64,000 nucleotides of DNA from Chromobacterium amazonense (GTDB lineage: Bacteria; Pseudomonadota; Gammaproteobacteria; Burkholderiales; Chromobacteriaceae), in assembly GCF_001855565.1 (NCBI RefSeq), contig NZ_MKCR01000031.1, forward strand, positions 124,001 to 188,000. Reading direction: 5' to 3'. Each line of letters opens with the position of its first letter. Position 1 is the stretch's first letter. Of this stretch, positions 55,849 to 64,000 are shown one piece after another. A program made the translations under genes and the position numbers. The notes under the pieces are model-generated. The model was not told the origin of the DNA, ran no database searches, and saw only the letters and a program-made list of their open reading frames with translations.

Positions 55849-56769
55849 TCAGGACTTGGCCTGGTTCGCCAGGAGCCGGATCGGATGCAAGCGGCCATCG
55901 CCGCGAGCCTCGCCCAGCCCCACGAATTTCCGCGTCACCTGATGGTAAACTCGGAAACGCTGCATTTTCTCACACTTTTGTTCAAAACGCACGGGTTGGC
56001 CGTGCATAAACTTGCCGATCTCGCCATCTGGCAGCTCGACCTGTGGAAAGTGCGCAACCAGCACGTCGGCCGGCAGCAGCATGGCCTCGCGCGCCGGCAT
56101 GTCCAGCGGCTCCAGATCGGCCAACCGATGCGACTGGTCCAGCGTGAAGCCGCCGGTCGCGGTGCGGCGCAGCGCGGTCAAGTGCGCGCCGCAACCGAGC
56201 GCCTCGCCGATGTCGCAACCCAAGGTGCGGATATAAGTGCCTTTGGTGCACAGCACATCGATCTCGGCCGATACGCCGTCGAACGACAACAGCTCCAGCT
56301 TGCGGATGGTGACCTGGCGCGCCTCGCGCGGCACCTCGATGCCGGCGCGGGCATATTCGTACAGCGGTTTGCCCTGGTGCTTCAGCGCGGAATACATCGG
56401 CGGCACCTGGCTGATTTCGCCGCGGAAACGTTGCAGCACGGCCTCCAGCTGCTCGCGGCTGAAGTTGGCCGGCCGCTCGGACACCACCTCGCCTTCCACG
56501 TCGCCAGTGGTCGTCACCACGCCGAACCTGACCGTGGCGCGGTAGCCCTTGTCGGCATCCAGCAAGTAGGATGAAAACTTGGTGGCCTCGCCCAGGCACA
56601 CCGGCAGCAGGCCGGTGGCCAGCGGGTCCAGCACGCCGGTATGGCCGGCCTTGGCGGCGTTCAGCAGCCAGCGCGCCTTCTGCAGCGCGTTGTTGCTGGA
56701 GATGTCGTAGGGCTTGTCGATCAGCAGCACGCCATCGATGTGGCGGCGGTTGCTGCGCGGCTTGCTCAT
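55849..56769 (-). CDS. truB: tRNA pseudouridine-55 synthase
   Basis: A 306-residue enzyme that makes pseudouridine at position 55 of tRNAs. [14 protein letters not shown] lies at the N-terminus, the catalytic aspartate is in [16 protein letters not shown], and further family blocks are [30 protein letters not shown] and [21 protein letters not shown]. The start overlaps the rbfA stop by 4 bases. The C-terminal extension is of usual length. Confidence 0.97.
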   Translation of the reverse strand: MSKPRSNRRHIDGVLLIDKPYDISSNNALQKARWLLNAAKAGHTGVLDPLATGLLPVCLGEATKFSSYLLDADKGYRATVRFGVVTTTGDVEGEVVSERPANFSREQLEAVLQRFRGEISQVPPMYSALKHQGKPLYEYARAGIEVPREARQVTIRKLELLSFDGVSAEIDVLCTKGTYIRTLGCDIGEALGCGAHLTALRRTATGGFTLDQSHRLADLEPLDMPAREAMLLPADVLVAHFPQVELPDGEIGKFMHGQPVRFEQKCEKMQRFRVYHQVTRKFVGLGEARGDGRLHPIRLLANQAKS

Positions 56770-57179
56770 TCGGCCTTGCCCTCGCCCGGCTCGCCGTCGG
56801 CGACATCGCCGAACTTCTCCGCGTCTTCGCGCGCCACCTGGTTGATCAGGCTGGTCAGGTGCATGCCGCGCTCGACCGAATCGTCGTAGACGAAGTGCAG
56901 CTGCGGAATGCTGAAAATCTTGATCGCGCGGCCCAGCTCGTTGCGCAGGTAGCCGGCGGAGCTGTCCAGCGCCTCCTGAGTCGCTTCGCGCGTGCTATCC
57001 ACCATCACGGTGTAATACACCTTGGCGTGCGAGTAGTCGCGGGTCACCTCCACCTGGGTGATGGTGATCCAGCCGGCGCGCGGATCCTTCAGGCCCTTGC
57101 GGGTCAGCTCGGCCAGCTCGCGCTGGATTTGCTCGGCGATGCGGTCCGAGCGGGAAAAACCTTTTTTGGCTTTGGCCAT
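56766..57179 (-). CDS. rbfA: Ribosome-binding factor A
   Basis: A 137-residue KH-like factor for 30S maturation and cold adaptation. It starts MAKAKKGFSRSDRIAEQIQR, followed by LKDPRAGWITITQVEVTRDYSHAKVYY and LHFVYDDSVERGMHLTSLI. The ATG at 57179 is preferred over the upstream in-frame start at 57209, since homologues begin near here. It is separated from infB by a repeat-containing gap of about 250 bases. Confidence 0.95.
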   Translation of the reverse strand: MAKAKKGFSRSDRIAEQIQRELAELTRKGLKDPRAGWITITQVEVTRDYSHAKVYYTVMVDSTREATQEALDSSAGYLRNELGRAIKIFSIPQLHFVYDDSVERGMHLTSLINQVAREDAEKFGDVADGEPGEGKAE

Positions 57180-57220
57180 GATAATTCCAATCGTTACCTT
57201 GCGATTCACAGAACCGCTTT

Positions 57221-57360
57221 AGCCACGAAAACCACGGAAAACACGAAACACAATCACGAGACCGATACTCAGAACGGTGCGCCAGCGCGTTCACTCCAAG
57301 CCAGTCTTGTCACTGCTGCCCTCGGGCTGGTTTGTTCGTGTTTTTCGTGGGTTTCGTGGC
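57221..57360. repeat. Inverted CCACGAAA-type repeat between infB and rbfA
   Basis: The left arm AGCCACGAAAACCACGGAAA plus ACACGAAACA (57221-57250) faces an imperfect complement at 57333-57360 (TGTTCGTGTTTTTCGTGG and GTTTCGTGGC). Such CCACGAAA/ACACGAA blocks recur between genes in several betaproteobacteria. The intervening 80 bases encode nothing recognisable. In RNA the arms would fold into a long hairpin inside the operon. Confidence 0.65.
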
Positions 57361-57428
57361 GCAAACATGAAAAAGGCGAGCGCCCGCCGACCTTTCGGTC
57401 AGACCGGCGCCCGCCCTTGGCGTCTCAA

Positions 57429-60350
57429 TTACAGAGAGCGCGCAACTTCGACGATTTCGAACGCTTCCAGTTGGTCGCCTTCCTGGATGTCGTTGAAGTT
57501 CTTCAGCATCAGGCCGCACTCGTAGCCTTGCTTGACTTCCTTCACGTCGTCCTTGAAGCGCTTCAGCGATTCCAGTTCGCCGGTGTGCACCACCACGTGG
57601 TTGCGGATCAGACGGACCGAAGCGGAGCGCTTGATCATGCCGTCGGTCACCATACAACCCGCGATATTGCCCACCTTGGAAACCGAGATCACCTGACGGA
57701 TTTCCACCGTACCCAGGATCTGTTCCTTCTTCTCCGGCGCCAGCATGCCCGACAGCGCGGCCTTCACCTCGTCCACCGCATCATAGATGATGTTGTAGTA
57801 ACGGATGTCGACGCCTTCGTTTTCCGCCAGCTTGCGCGCGGCGGAATCGGCACGGGTGTTGAAGCCGATGATGATGGCCTTGGAGGCGATCGCCAGGTTG
57901 ACGTCGGATTCGCTGATGCCGCCCACGCCGGAGTGCAGGATGGCCACGCGGACTTCTTCGGTGGACAGCTTCTGCAGACTGCCGGCCAGCGCTTCGTACG
58001 AACCTTGCACGTCCGCCTTGATGATGATGGACAAGGTTTGCACCTCGCCTTCAGACATCTGGGCGAACATGTTCTCCAGCTTGGCGGCTTGCTGCTTGGC
58101 CAGACGCACGTCGCGGAACTTGCCGGCGCGGAACAGGGCGATTTCACGCGCCTTCTTCTCGTCGGCCAGCGCCATGGCGTCTTCGCCGGCCAGCGGCACG
58201 TCGGACAGGCCCAGGATTTCCACCGGGATGGCCGGACCGGCCGATTCGATGGCCTTGCCGTTTTCGTCCATCATGGCGCGGACGCGGCCGAATGCCGTGC
58301 CAGCCAGCACCACATCGCCCTTCTTCAGCGTGCCGGACTGAACCAGCAGCGTGGCGACCGGACCACGGCCCTTGTCGAGGCGGGCCTCGACGATGATGCC
58401 CTTGGCCAGGGTTTCCACCGGCGCCTTCAACTCCAGCACTTCGGCCTGCAGCAGGATGGCTTCCAGCAGCGCGTCGATGTTAAGACCCATCTTGGCCGAC
58501 ACTTCGACGAACTGGGTATCGCCGCCCCAGTCTTCCGGCACCACTTCGTGCGATACCAGTTCCTGACGGATGCGTTCCGGGTTGGCGCCCTGCTTGTCGA
58601 TCTTGTTGACCGCCACCACCATCGGCACACCGGCCGCCTTGGCGTGGTGGATCGCTTCGATGGTCTGCGGCATCACGCCGTCGTCGGCAGCCACCACCAG
58701 CACCACGATGTCCGTAGCCTTGGCGCCGCGGGCACGCATCGCGGTAAACGCTTCGTGACCCGGGGTGTCCAGGAAGGTGATCATGCCGCGCGGGGTTTCC
58801 ACGTGGTAAGCGCCGATGTGCTGGGTAATGCCGCCGGCTTCGCCCGCCGCCACTTTGGCGCGGCGGATGTAGTCCAGCAGAGAGGTCTTGCCGTGGTCCA
58901 CGTGGCCCATCACGGTCACCACCGGGGAGCGCGGCTTTTCCACCACTTCGACGGTCTCGCCGCCGGTCACTTCCAGGTAGGCCTCCGGATCGTCCGCCTG
59001 AGCGGCCTTGCCGATGTGGCCCATTTCTTCCACCACGATCAACGCGGTTTCCTGATCCAGCACCTGGTTGATGGTGACCATCATGCCCATCTTCATCAGG
59101 GTCTTGATCACTTCAACCGCCTTCACGGCCATCCGGTGAGCCAGTTCGGCCACGGTGATGGTTTCCGGCACCAGAACCTCATGCACGATGGGTTCGGTCG
59201 GCGCCTGGAAGGCGTGCTGGTTGTTCTGCTTGTTCTTGCCCTTGCCGCCGCGCGACTTCCAGTCGTTGCCGGCGTCGCCGCCCTTGGTCTTCAGACCGCG
59301 GCCGCCCTTCTTGCCTTCATCCCAGCGATCGCCGCCCTTCTTGTTGCCGCCGCCCTTCTTGGCGTCCGGACGACCGGCAACCGTCGCCGGCACGGATGGT
59401 GCGCTAGGCGCGCCGGCTACGCCGGGACGCGGGCCGCGGTTGTCGCCAGCCGGGCGCGGACCACGGCTGTCGCCAGCCGGACGCGGACCGCGGTCGCCGG
59501 CGCCAGCCGGACGCGGGCCACGATCGCCTGCACCTGCCGGACGCGGACCACGGTCGCCTGCGCCAGCCGGACGCGGGCCGCGATCGCCTGCGCCAGCCGG
59601 GCGCGTGCCGCGGTTGTCGTTGCCACGCGGGCCGCGATTGTCGCCAGCCGGCGCCGCACGACGCTCTTCTCGCTGCGGCTCAGCGGCCGGAGCGGGCGCC
59701 GGAGCCGGTTGCGAAGCCGCCAGCTTGGCGGCCTGGCGACGCTCCTCGCGCTCGATCTTTTCGCGCATCAGCGCTTCCTGGCGGGCGCGGAACGCGGCTT
59801 GGCGCTTCTCTTCGGCTTCGCGCGCGGCGATTTCTTCCGGCGACAGGATGGAGGCGACCGTGCGCGGAGCCGGCGCGGGGGCCGGCTTCGGCTCGGGCTT
59901 AGGTTCCGGCTTGGCTTCCACCTTGGGCTCGGGCTTAGGCTCCGGCTTGGCTTCCGGCTTCGCCTCGACCTTGGGCTCCGGCTTCGGCTCGGGCTTCGCT
60001 TCCGCCGGCTTGGCGGCCGGAGCGGGAGCCGGCTCGGCCGGCTTCGGCGCTTCGGCGCGCGGGGCTTCTTCCGGGCGCACCACTACGCGCTTCTTGCGGG
60101 TTTCCACAGTCACGGTGCCGCCGTCGGCTTTTTTCACCTCGGAGGTGGACTTGCGGGTCAGCGTAATGCCGCCGTCCTCGCGCGCGCCATGCGCACGCTT
60201 CAGATAGTCCAGGAGCTGGGACTTGTCTTGCGCCGACAGGGTGTCTTCCGGCGAGCGCTTGCTCACGCCGGCCGCCTTCAGCTGTTCCAGCAGGCGTTCC
60301 GGCGAGAGATTCATCTCACTGGCAAATTGTTTTACATTCGTCAAAACCAT
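57429..60350 (-). CDS. infB: Translation initiation factor IF-2
   Basis: A 973-residue GTPase that brings initiator tRNA to the 30S subunit. The N-terminal IF2_N domain ([20 protein letters not shown]) is followed by a lysine/proline/alanine linker, a [10 protein letters not shown] repeat tract and a second IF2_N region. The GTPase has G1 [16 protein letters not shown] and NKIDK; domains II-IV run to the C-terminus. The ATG at 60350 follows GGGAAGACG. It lies downstream of nusA with a 39-base gap. Confidence 0.97.
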   Translation of the reverse strand: MVLTNVKQFASEMNLSPERLLEQLKAAGVSKRSPEDTLSAQDKSQLLDYLKRAHGAREDGGITLTRKSTSEVKKADGGTVTVETRKKRVVVRPEEAPRAEAPKPAEPAPAPAAKPAEAKPEPKPEPKVEAKPEAKPEPKPEPKVEAKPEPKPEPKPAPAPAPRTVASILSPEEIAAREAEEKRQAAFRARQEALMREKIEREERRQAAKLAASQPAPAPAPAAEPQREERRAAPAGDNRGPRGNDNRGTRPAGAGDRGPRPAGAGDRGPRPAGAGDRGPRPAGAGDRGPRPAGDSRGPRPAGDNRGPRPGVAGAPSAPSVPATVAGRPDAKKGGGNKKGGDRWDEGKKGGRGLKTKGGDAGNDWKSRGGKGKNKQNNQHAFQAPTEPIVHEVLVPETITVAELAHRMAVKAVEVIKTLMKMGMMVTINQVLDQETALIVVEEMGHIGKAAQADDPEAYLEVTGGETVEVVEKPRSPVVTVMGHVDHGKTSLLDYIRRAKVAAGEAGGITQHIGAYHVETPRGMITFLDTPGHEAFTAMRARGAKATDIVVLVVAADDGVMPQTIEAIHHAKAAGVPMVVAVNKIDKQGANPERIRQELVSHEVVPEDWGGDTQFVEVSAKMGLNIDALLEAILLQAEVLELKAPVETLAKGIIVEARLDKGRGPVATLLVQSGTLKKGDVVLAGTAFGRVRAMMDENGKAIESAGPAIPVEILGLSDVPLAGEDAMALADEKKAREIALFRAGKFRDVRLAKQQAAKLENMFAQMSEGEVQTLSIIIKADVQGSYEALAGSLQKLSTEEVRVAILHSGVGGISESDVNLAIASKAIIIGFNTRADSAARKLAENEGVDIRYYNIIYDAVDEVKAALSGMLAPEKKEQILGTVEIRQVISVSKVGNIAGCMVTDGMIKRSASVRLIRNHVVVHTGELESLKRFKDDVKEVKQGYECGLMLKNFNDIQEGDQLEAFEIVEVARSL

Positions 60351-60389
60351 TCGTCTTCCCAAATTCCGTAAATACTTCCCGAGAAAGCC

Positions 60390-61868
60390 TTACTGGTTGA
60401 ACCAGTGTTCGCGCGCCTTCATGATGATTGCGCGTGCAGCTTCCGCTTCCATGCCGGTCATGTCCACCAGATCGTCAACAGCCAAGTCGGCCAGATCGTC
60501 GCGGGTGGTCACGCCGCCTGCGGCCAGCTTGCGAACCAGCTCGGCATCCAGGCCTTCCATGTCCTTCAGGTCATCCGATACGTTTTCGACCTGCTCTTCG
60601 GACGCAATGGCCTGAGTCAGGAGCGCATCACGGGCGCGGCTGCGCAGCTCGCCCACCAGCTCCTCGTTGAAGCCTTCGATTTCCAGCATTTCTTCCAGCG
60701 GCACATAGGCCACTTCTTCCAGCGCGGCAAAGCCTTCGTTCACCAGCTTGGCTGCGATGTCTTCCTCCACGCCCAGCGCGCTGACGAACAGCTGGCGCAG
60801 CGCGGCGTCCTCGGCCTGGTGCTTCTCTTCGGCCTCGGTCACAGTCATGATGTTCAGGTACCAGCCGGTCAGTTCGGCGGCGAGCTTGACGTTCTGGCCG
60901 CTGCGGCCGATGGCCAGCGCCAGTTGGTCTTCCTCAACGATCACATCCATGCTGTGATTGTCTTCGTCCACCATGATGCGGCTGACTTCAGCCGGCGACA
61001 GCGCGTTGATCACGAACTGAGCCGGTTCCGGCGCCCACAGCACGATGTCAACGCGCTCGCCAGCCAGTTCCTGCGTCACCGCCTGAACGCGGGAGCCGCG
61101 CATGCCGATGCAAGTGCCTTGCGGATCGATGCGGGCGTCGTTGGCCTTGACTGCGATCTTGGCACGCATGCCGGCATCGCGCACGGCGGCGCGGATTTCC
61201 AGCATGCCTTCGTCGATTTCCGGCACTTCCAGCTCAAACAGCTTGACCAGGAAATCGGGCGAGGTGCGGGACAGGATCAGTTGCGGGCCGCGGCCTTGGC
61301 GGTCGATGCGCAGCAGGTAAGCCTTGACGCGGTCGCCCACGCGCAGGTTTTCCTTAGGAATCATCTGGTCGCGCGGCAGCACCGCTTCCAGCTTGCCGCA
61401 TTCGACGATGGCATTGCCGCGCTCGATGCGCTTGATGGTGCCGATCACCAGGTGCTCGCGGCGCTGCAGGAATTCATTCAGCAGCTGCTCGCGCTCGGCG
61501 TCGCGGATGCGCTGCAGGATGACCTGCTTGGCGGTTTGCGCGCCGATGCGGCCAAACTCGACGGCTTCCATCGGTTCTTCAATATAAGCGCCCAGCTCGA
61601 CGCGCGGATCGCGCTCGCGAGCGTCGATCAGGCCGATTTCCTTGCTTTCGGATTCCAGCAGCTCATCCTCCACCACCAGCCAGCGGCGGAAGGTCTGGTA
61701 CTGACCGGTGTGGCGATCGATCTCGACGCGCACATCCATTTCGTCATCGGTAAACTTTTTCTTGGTTGCCGAGGCAAGCGCCATCTCAAGGGCGGAAAAC
61801 ACCACATCCTTGCTGACATTCTTTTCGCTCGCCAGGGCATCCACCAGCAACAAAATCTCGCGACTCAT
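60390..61868 (-). CDS. nusA: Transcription termination/antitermination factor NusA
   Basis: A 492-residue RNA polymerase-binding factor. It has an N-terminal RNAP-binding domain ([20 protein letters not shown]), an S1 domain ([20 protein letters not shown]), two KH domains ([21 protein letters not shown] and [19 protein letters not shown]) and two C-terminal acidic repeats with helix-hairpin-helix ([30 protein letters not shown]). This is the usual full-length form with both acidic repeats. Confidence 0.97.
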   Translation of the reverse strand: MSREILLLVDALASEKNVSKDVVFSALEMALASATKKKFTDDEMDVRVEIDRHTGQYQTFRRWLVVEDELLESESKEIGLIDARERDPRVELGAYIEEPMEAVEFGRIGAQTAKQVILQRIRDAEREQLLNEFLQRREHLVIGTIKRIERGNAIVECGKLEAVLPRDQMIPKENLRVGDRVKAYLLRIDRQGRGPQLILSRTSPDFLVKLFELEVPEIDEGMLEIRAAVRDAGMRAKIAVKANDARIDPQGTCIGMRGSRVQAVTQELAGERVDIVLWAPEPAQFVINALSPAEVSRIMVDEDNHSMDVIVEEDQLALAIGRSGQNVKLAAELTGWYLNIMTVTEAEEKHQAEDAALRQLFVSALGVEEDIAAKLVNEGFAALEEVAYVPLEEMLEIEGFNEELVGELRSRARDALLTQAIASEEQVENVSDDLKDMEGLDAELVRKLAAGGVTTRDDLADLAVDDLVDMTGMEAEAARAIIMKAREHWFNQ

Positions 61869-61919
61869 GCATTCCTCTCCGAATTTTGTCCTTTAGCGCG
61901 GGCTATCGCCGTCCAGGCA

Positions 61920-62345
61920 TCAAAACTCAGGCTCGAGACGAGCCTTGTCGATGTTGGCGAACGGAATCACCACGATGCGGCCATCCACATCCAGCTTCAC
62001 GGAGCCGTCTTCGACCCCGGCAAGACGACCGGTAAATTTCTTCTGCTGCTCGATCGGCATCCGCGTCTTGATCTTGGCGAGCTGACCGGCGAAACGGACG
62101 AAATCGGCTTCCTTCTTCAAAGGACGATCCAGGCCCGGCGAAGACACTTCCAGTCGCTCGTAGTCCACGTTCTCGACCATGAACAGTCGAGTCAGGTGAT
62201 TGCTCACCAACACGCAGTCTTCCACGGTGATGCCACCGGGCTTGTCGAGAAATACGCGAAAACCGCCACCCGGGGTCATTTCAAAATCGACCAACTCGTA
62301 GCCGAAACCCTGCAGGGTGTTTTCCAGCAGCAAACGAACATCCAT
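61920..62345 (-). CDS. rimP: Ribosome maturation factor RimP
   Basis: A 141-residue factor needed for 30S assembly. The core is [38 protein letters not shown] and [21 protein letters not shown], all diagnostic. The ATG at 62345 follows GGAAAAAGCA; an upstream in-frame GTG is not preferred. It is the first gene of the operon seen here, 51 bases before nusA. Confidence 0.95.
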   Translation of the reverse strand: MDVRLLLENTLQGFGYELVDFEMTPGGGFRVFLDKPGGITVEDCVLVSNHLTRLFMVENVDYERLEVSSPGLDRPLKKEADFVRFAGQLAKIKTRMPIEQQKKFTGRLAGVEDGSVKLDVDGRIVVIPFANIDKARLEPEF

Positions 62346-62701
62346 TGCTTTTTCCACAAATAAAAAATGGGCGAAACGCCCATCCCTAACCGCTGCGATT
62401 GTAACCTATTTCCGCAAAAAAGAAAACCTAAGCGCCCGGCCGCGTTCTTTGTCCGCCGGCGGCCATTTTCCGCCGAAAAACGCGCGCGCAAACACCCGCC
62501 GCTCAGATCGCGCTGCAAGGGCATTTTGAGCGCGCGCCGGCCAAAACGAGCCGCGCGGACGCGGGAGCCGCCATGCCTTGGACACGGCGCCAACCCGCGC
62601 GCGCCATCGCACACCCAGCCGCGACGCGCCGAGCATGATCGCAAACCGCCCATAAGCCCGACCAGCGCCCCGCCCCGGCCCGGCTCCATGCCAGACAATT
62701 T
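62346..62701. other. Divergent intergenic region rimP/fadD
   Basis: A GC-rich stretch with no gene signature; overlapping open frames in several phases look like composition effects. It should contain the promoter of the rimP operon. No tRNA was recognised. Confidence 0.5.
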
Positions 62702-62754
62702 TTGCGAGAGTTTTTCAGTTACGGTACATTACCGCGAATCAAACATCAGTTTGA
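62702..62754 (+). promoter_or_regulatory. fadD promoter with PsrA-type operator
   Basis: TTGCGA (62702-62707), a 17-base spacer and TACATT (62725-62730) form a good sigma-70 promoter. The palindrome TCAAAC-ATCA-GTTTGA (62739-62754) overlaps the expected transcription start. CAAAC-N4-GTTTG is the operator of PsrA, a TetR-type repressor released by long-chain acyl compounds that controls fatty-acid degradation in Pseudomonas and Shewanella. Confidence 0.6.
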
Positions 62755-62884
62755 GCCCAGCGGCCAGCGTCACAGGCCGCGAAGACAACGATTAAAAAAA
62801 CAGCGACTCGCTAAAACCGGATCGCCGCCGGCGCGCGCTGGCGCGATGCTCGCTAAAACCCGCACGACGGAGAAACCCGGATTT

Positions 62885-64000
62885 ATGGATAAGGTGTGGC
62901 TTAAAAACTACCAGGCTGGGGTTGCCCACGAGATCGATATCAATCAGTTCCAGTCGGTCATCGAAGTGTTCGACCGCAGCGTCAAGAAGTTCGGCGACCG
63001 CCCGGCCATGGCCTGCATGGACAAGGTGCTCAGCTATTCGGAACTGGACGCCCTCAGCGGCCATTTCGCCTCCTTCCTGCAACACAAGCTCGGCGTGAAG
63101 AAGGGCGATCGCGTGGCGATCATGATGCCCAATCTACTGCAATACCCCATTTCCGTCTTCGGCACCCTGCGCGCCGGCGGGGTGGTGGTCAACGTCAACC
63201 CGCTGTACACCCCGCGCGAGCTGGAACACCAGCTGAAGGACGCCGGCGCCGAAACCATTATCATCTTGGAAAACTTCGCCAACGTGCTGGAGCAGGTGCT
63301 GCCGCGCACCCAGGTCAAGAACGTGGTGATCGCCACCATCGGCGACATGTTCGGCTTCCCTAAGCGCCAGCTGGCCAACTTCGTGGTGCGCAAGGTCAAG
63401 AAGATGGTGCCGCCGTGGCACATCCCCGACCACATCGGCTTCAACGACGCGCTGGCCGCCGGCCGCGCCAGGCCGTATGACAAGGTGCAGCTGACGCACG
63501 ACGACATCGCCTTCCTGCAGTACACCGGCGGCACCACCGGCGTGGCCAAGGGCGCCGAATTGCTGCACAGGAACATCGTCGCCAACATGCTGCAGGCCAG
63601 CGCCTGGGTTTCCACCCTGGTGCGCGAAGGCCAGGAAGTCATCGTCACCGCGCTGCCGCTGTACCACATCTTCTCGCTGACCGCGAACCTGATGGTGTTC
63701 ACCGAGCTGGGCGCGCTGAACGTGCTGATCCCGAACCCGCGGGACATCCCCGGCTTCATCAAGGAATTGCGCAAGTACCCGATCACCTGCATCACCGGCG
63801 TCAACACCCTGTTCAACGCGCTGCTAAACAATCCGGAATTCGCCAAGCTGGACTTCTCCACCTGGCGGCTGACGCTGGGCGGCGGCATGGCGGTGCAAAA
63901 AGCGGTGGCCGACAAATGGAAGGCCGTCACCGGCGTGACCCTGGCCGAGGCCTACGGCCTGACCGAAACCAGCCCGGCCGCCTGCATCAACCCGATGGAC
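62885..64000 (+). CDS. fadD: Long-chain fatty-acid-CoA ligase (3' end beyond window)
   Basis: The first 372 codons of FadD, open to the window end. It begins MDKVWLKNYQAGVAHEIDIN. It has the AMP-binding motif YTGGTTGVAKGAELLHRN, LPLYHIFSLT, LTLGGGMAVQ and EAYGLTETSPAACINPMD. It activates long-chain fatty acids to acyl-CoA at the inner membrane for beta-oxidation or lipid use. A PsrA-like operator lies 130 bases upstream. Confidence 0.93.
   Translation, partial: MDKVWLKNYQAGVAHEIDINQFQSVIEVFDRSVKKFGDRPAMACMDKVLSYSELDALSGHFASFLQHKLGVKKGDRVAIMMPNLLQYPISVFGTLRAGGVVVNVNPLYTPRELEHQLKDAGAETIIILENFANVLEQVLPRTQVKNVVIATIGDMFGFPKRQLANFVVRKVKKMVPPWHIPDHIGFNDALAAGRARPYDKVQLTHDDIAFLQYTGGTTGVAKGAELLHRNIVANMLQASAWVSTLVREGQEVIVTALPLYHIFSLTANLMVFTELGALNVLIPNPRDIPGFIKELRKYPITCITGVNTLFNALLNNPEFAKLDFSTWRLTLGGGMAVQKAVADKWKAVTGVTLAEAYGLTETSPAACINPMD

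Noticed and set aside
56571-60371. 1266-aa open frame on the + strand opposite infB and rbfA
   Set aside because: Low-complexity antisense translation (His/Asp/Leu/Arg-rich) crossing several real genes; no ribosome site or domain.
60405-62363. 652-aa open frame opposite nusA and rimP
   Set aside because: Antisense shadow of two conserved genes in GC-rich DNA.

Overview
The window comes from a Chromobacterium-like betaproteobacterium (Neisseriales). The evidence is a catecholate siderophore locus arranged like the chromobactin (cba) genes of C. violaceum, an S15 protein close to that of Neisseria, and the conserved order rimP-nusA-infB-rbfA-truB-rpsO-pnp. No database could be searched, so the species is not fixed.

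Left flank (1-14.0 kb, GC-rich, + strand): a complete iron-acquisition block. It holds the end of a TonB-dependent receptor, a DUF2218 protein, a periplasmic binding protein/permease/ATPase importer, an EntF-type NRPS, entC-entE-entB-entA for 2,3-dihydroxybenzoate, and a DAHP synthase that feeds chorismate. Fur boxes lie in front of the NRPS and in front of entC.

Centre (about 14.1-53.1 kb, mostly - strand, more A+T-rich and mosaic): an accessory virulence island. It opens with a nested insertion (an IS3 remnant, a small inverted-repeat element and an intact IS5-family element), a MarT/FidL-like regulator pair and a decayed ISAs1 transposase. Next come a HlyC-type acyltransferase and a 1888-aa toxin. 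The C-terminal half of that toxin is a large-clostridial-toxin (TcdA/TcdB) autoprotease and delivery module. Its N-terminal half instead carries a putative ADP-ribosyl-cyclase-like NADase domain and a papain-like domain. A complete type I secretion system follows (TolC, HlyD, HlyB types), then a CS1-type (alternate chaperone-usher) fimbrial operon, two unrecognised small genes and a periplasmic solute-binding protein. The island ends with an rtxH-rtxC-rtxA operon encoding a 4237-aa MARTX toxin. Between the MARTX repeats lie an ExoY/edema-factor-like cyclase domain, an A+T-rich putative GT-B glycosyltransferase module and a C80 cysteine protease domain.

The likely logic is that one type I exporter serves two giant autoprocessing toxins, each paired with its own acyltransferase, while the fimbriae provide attachment. 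The most novel element is the clostridial-toxin-like protein encoded next to a Gram-negative type I exporter and an acyltransferase, with new cargo domains.

Right flank (53.1-64 kb, GC-rich): the translation/RNA-processing operon rimP-nusA-infB-rbfA-truB-rpsO-pnp on the - strand, then fadD on the + strand, cut by the window end, with a PsrA-type operator at its promoter.
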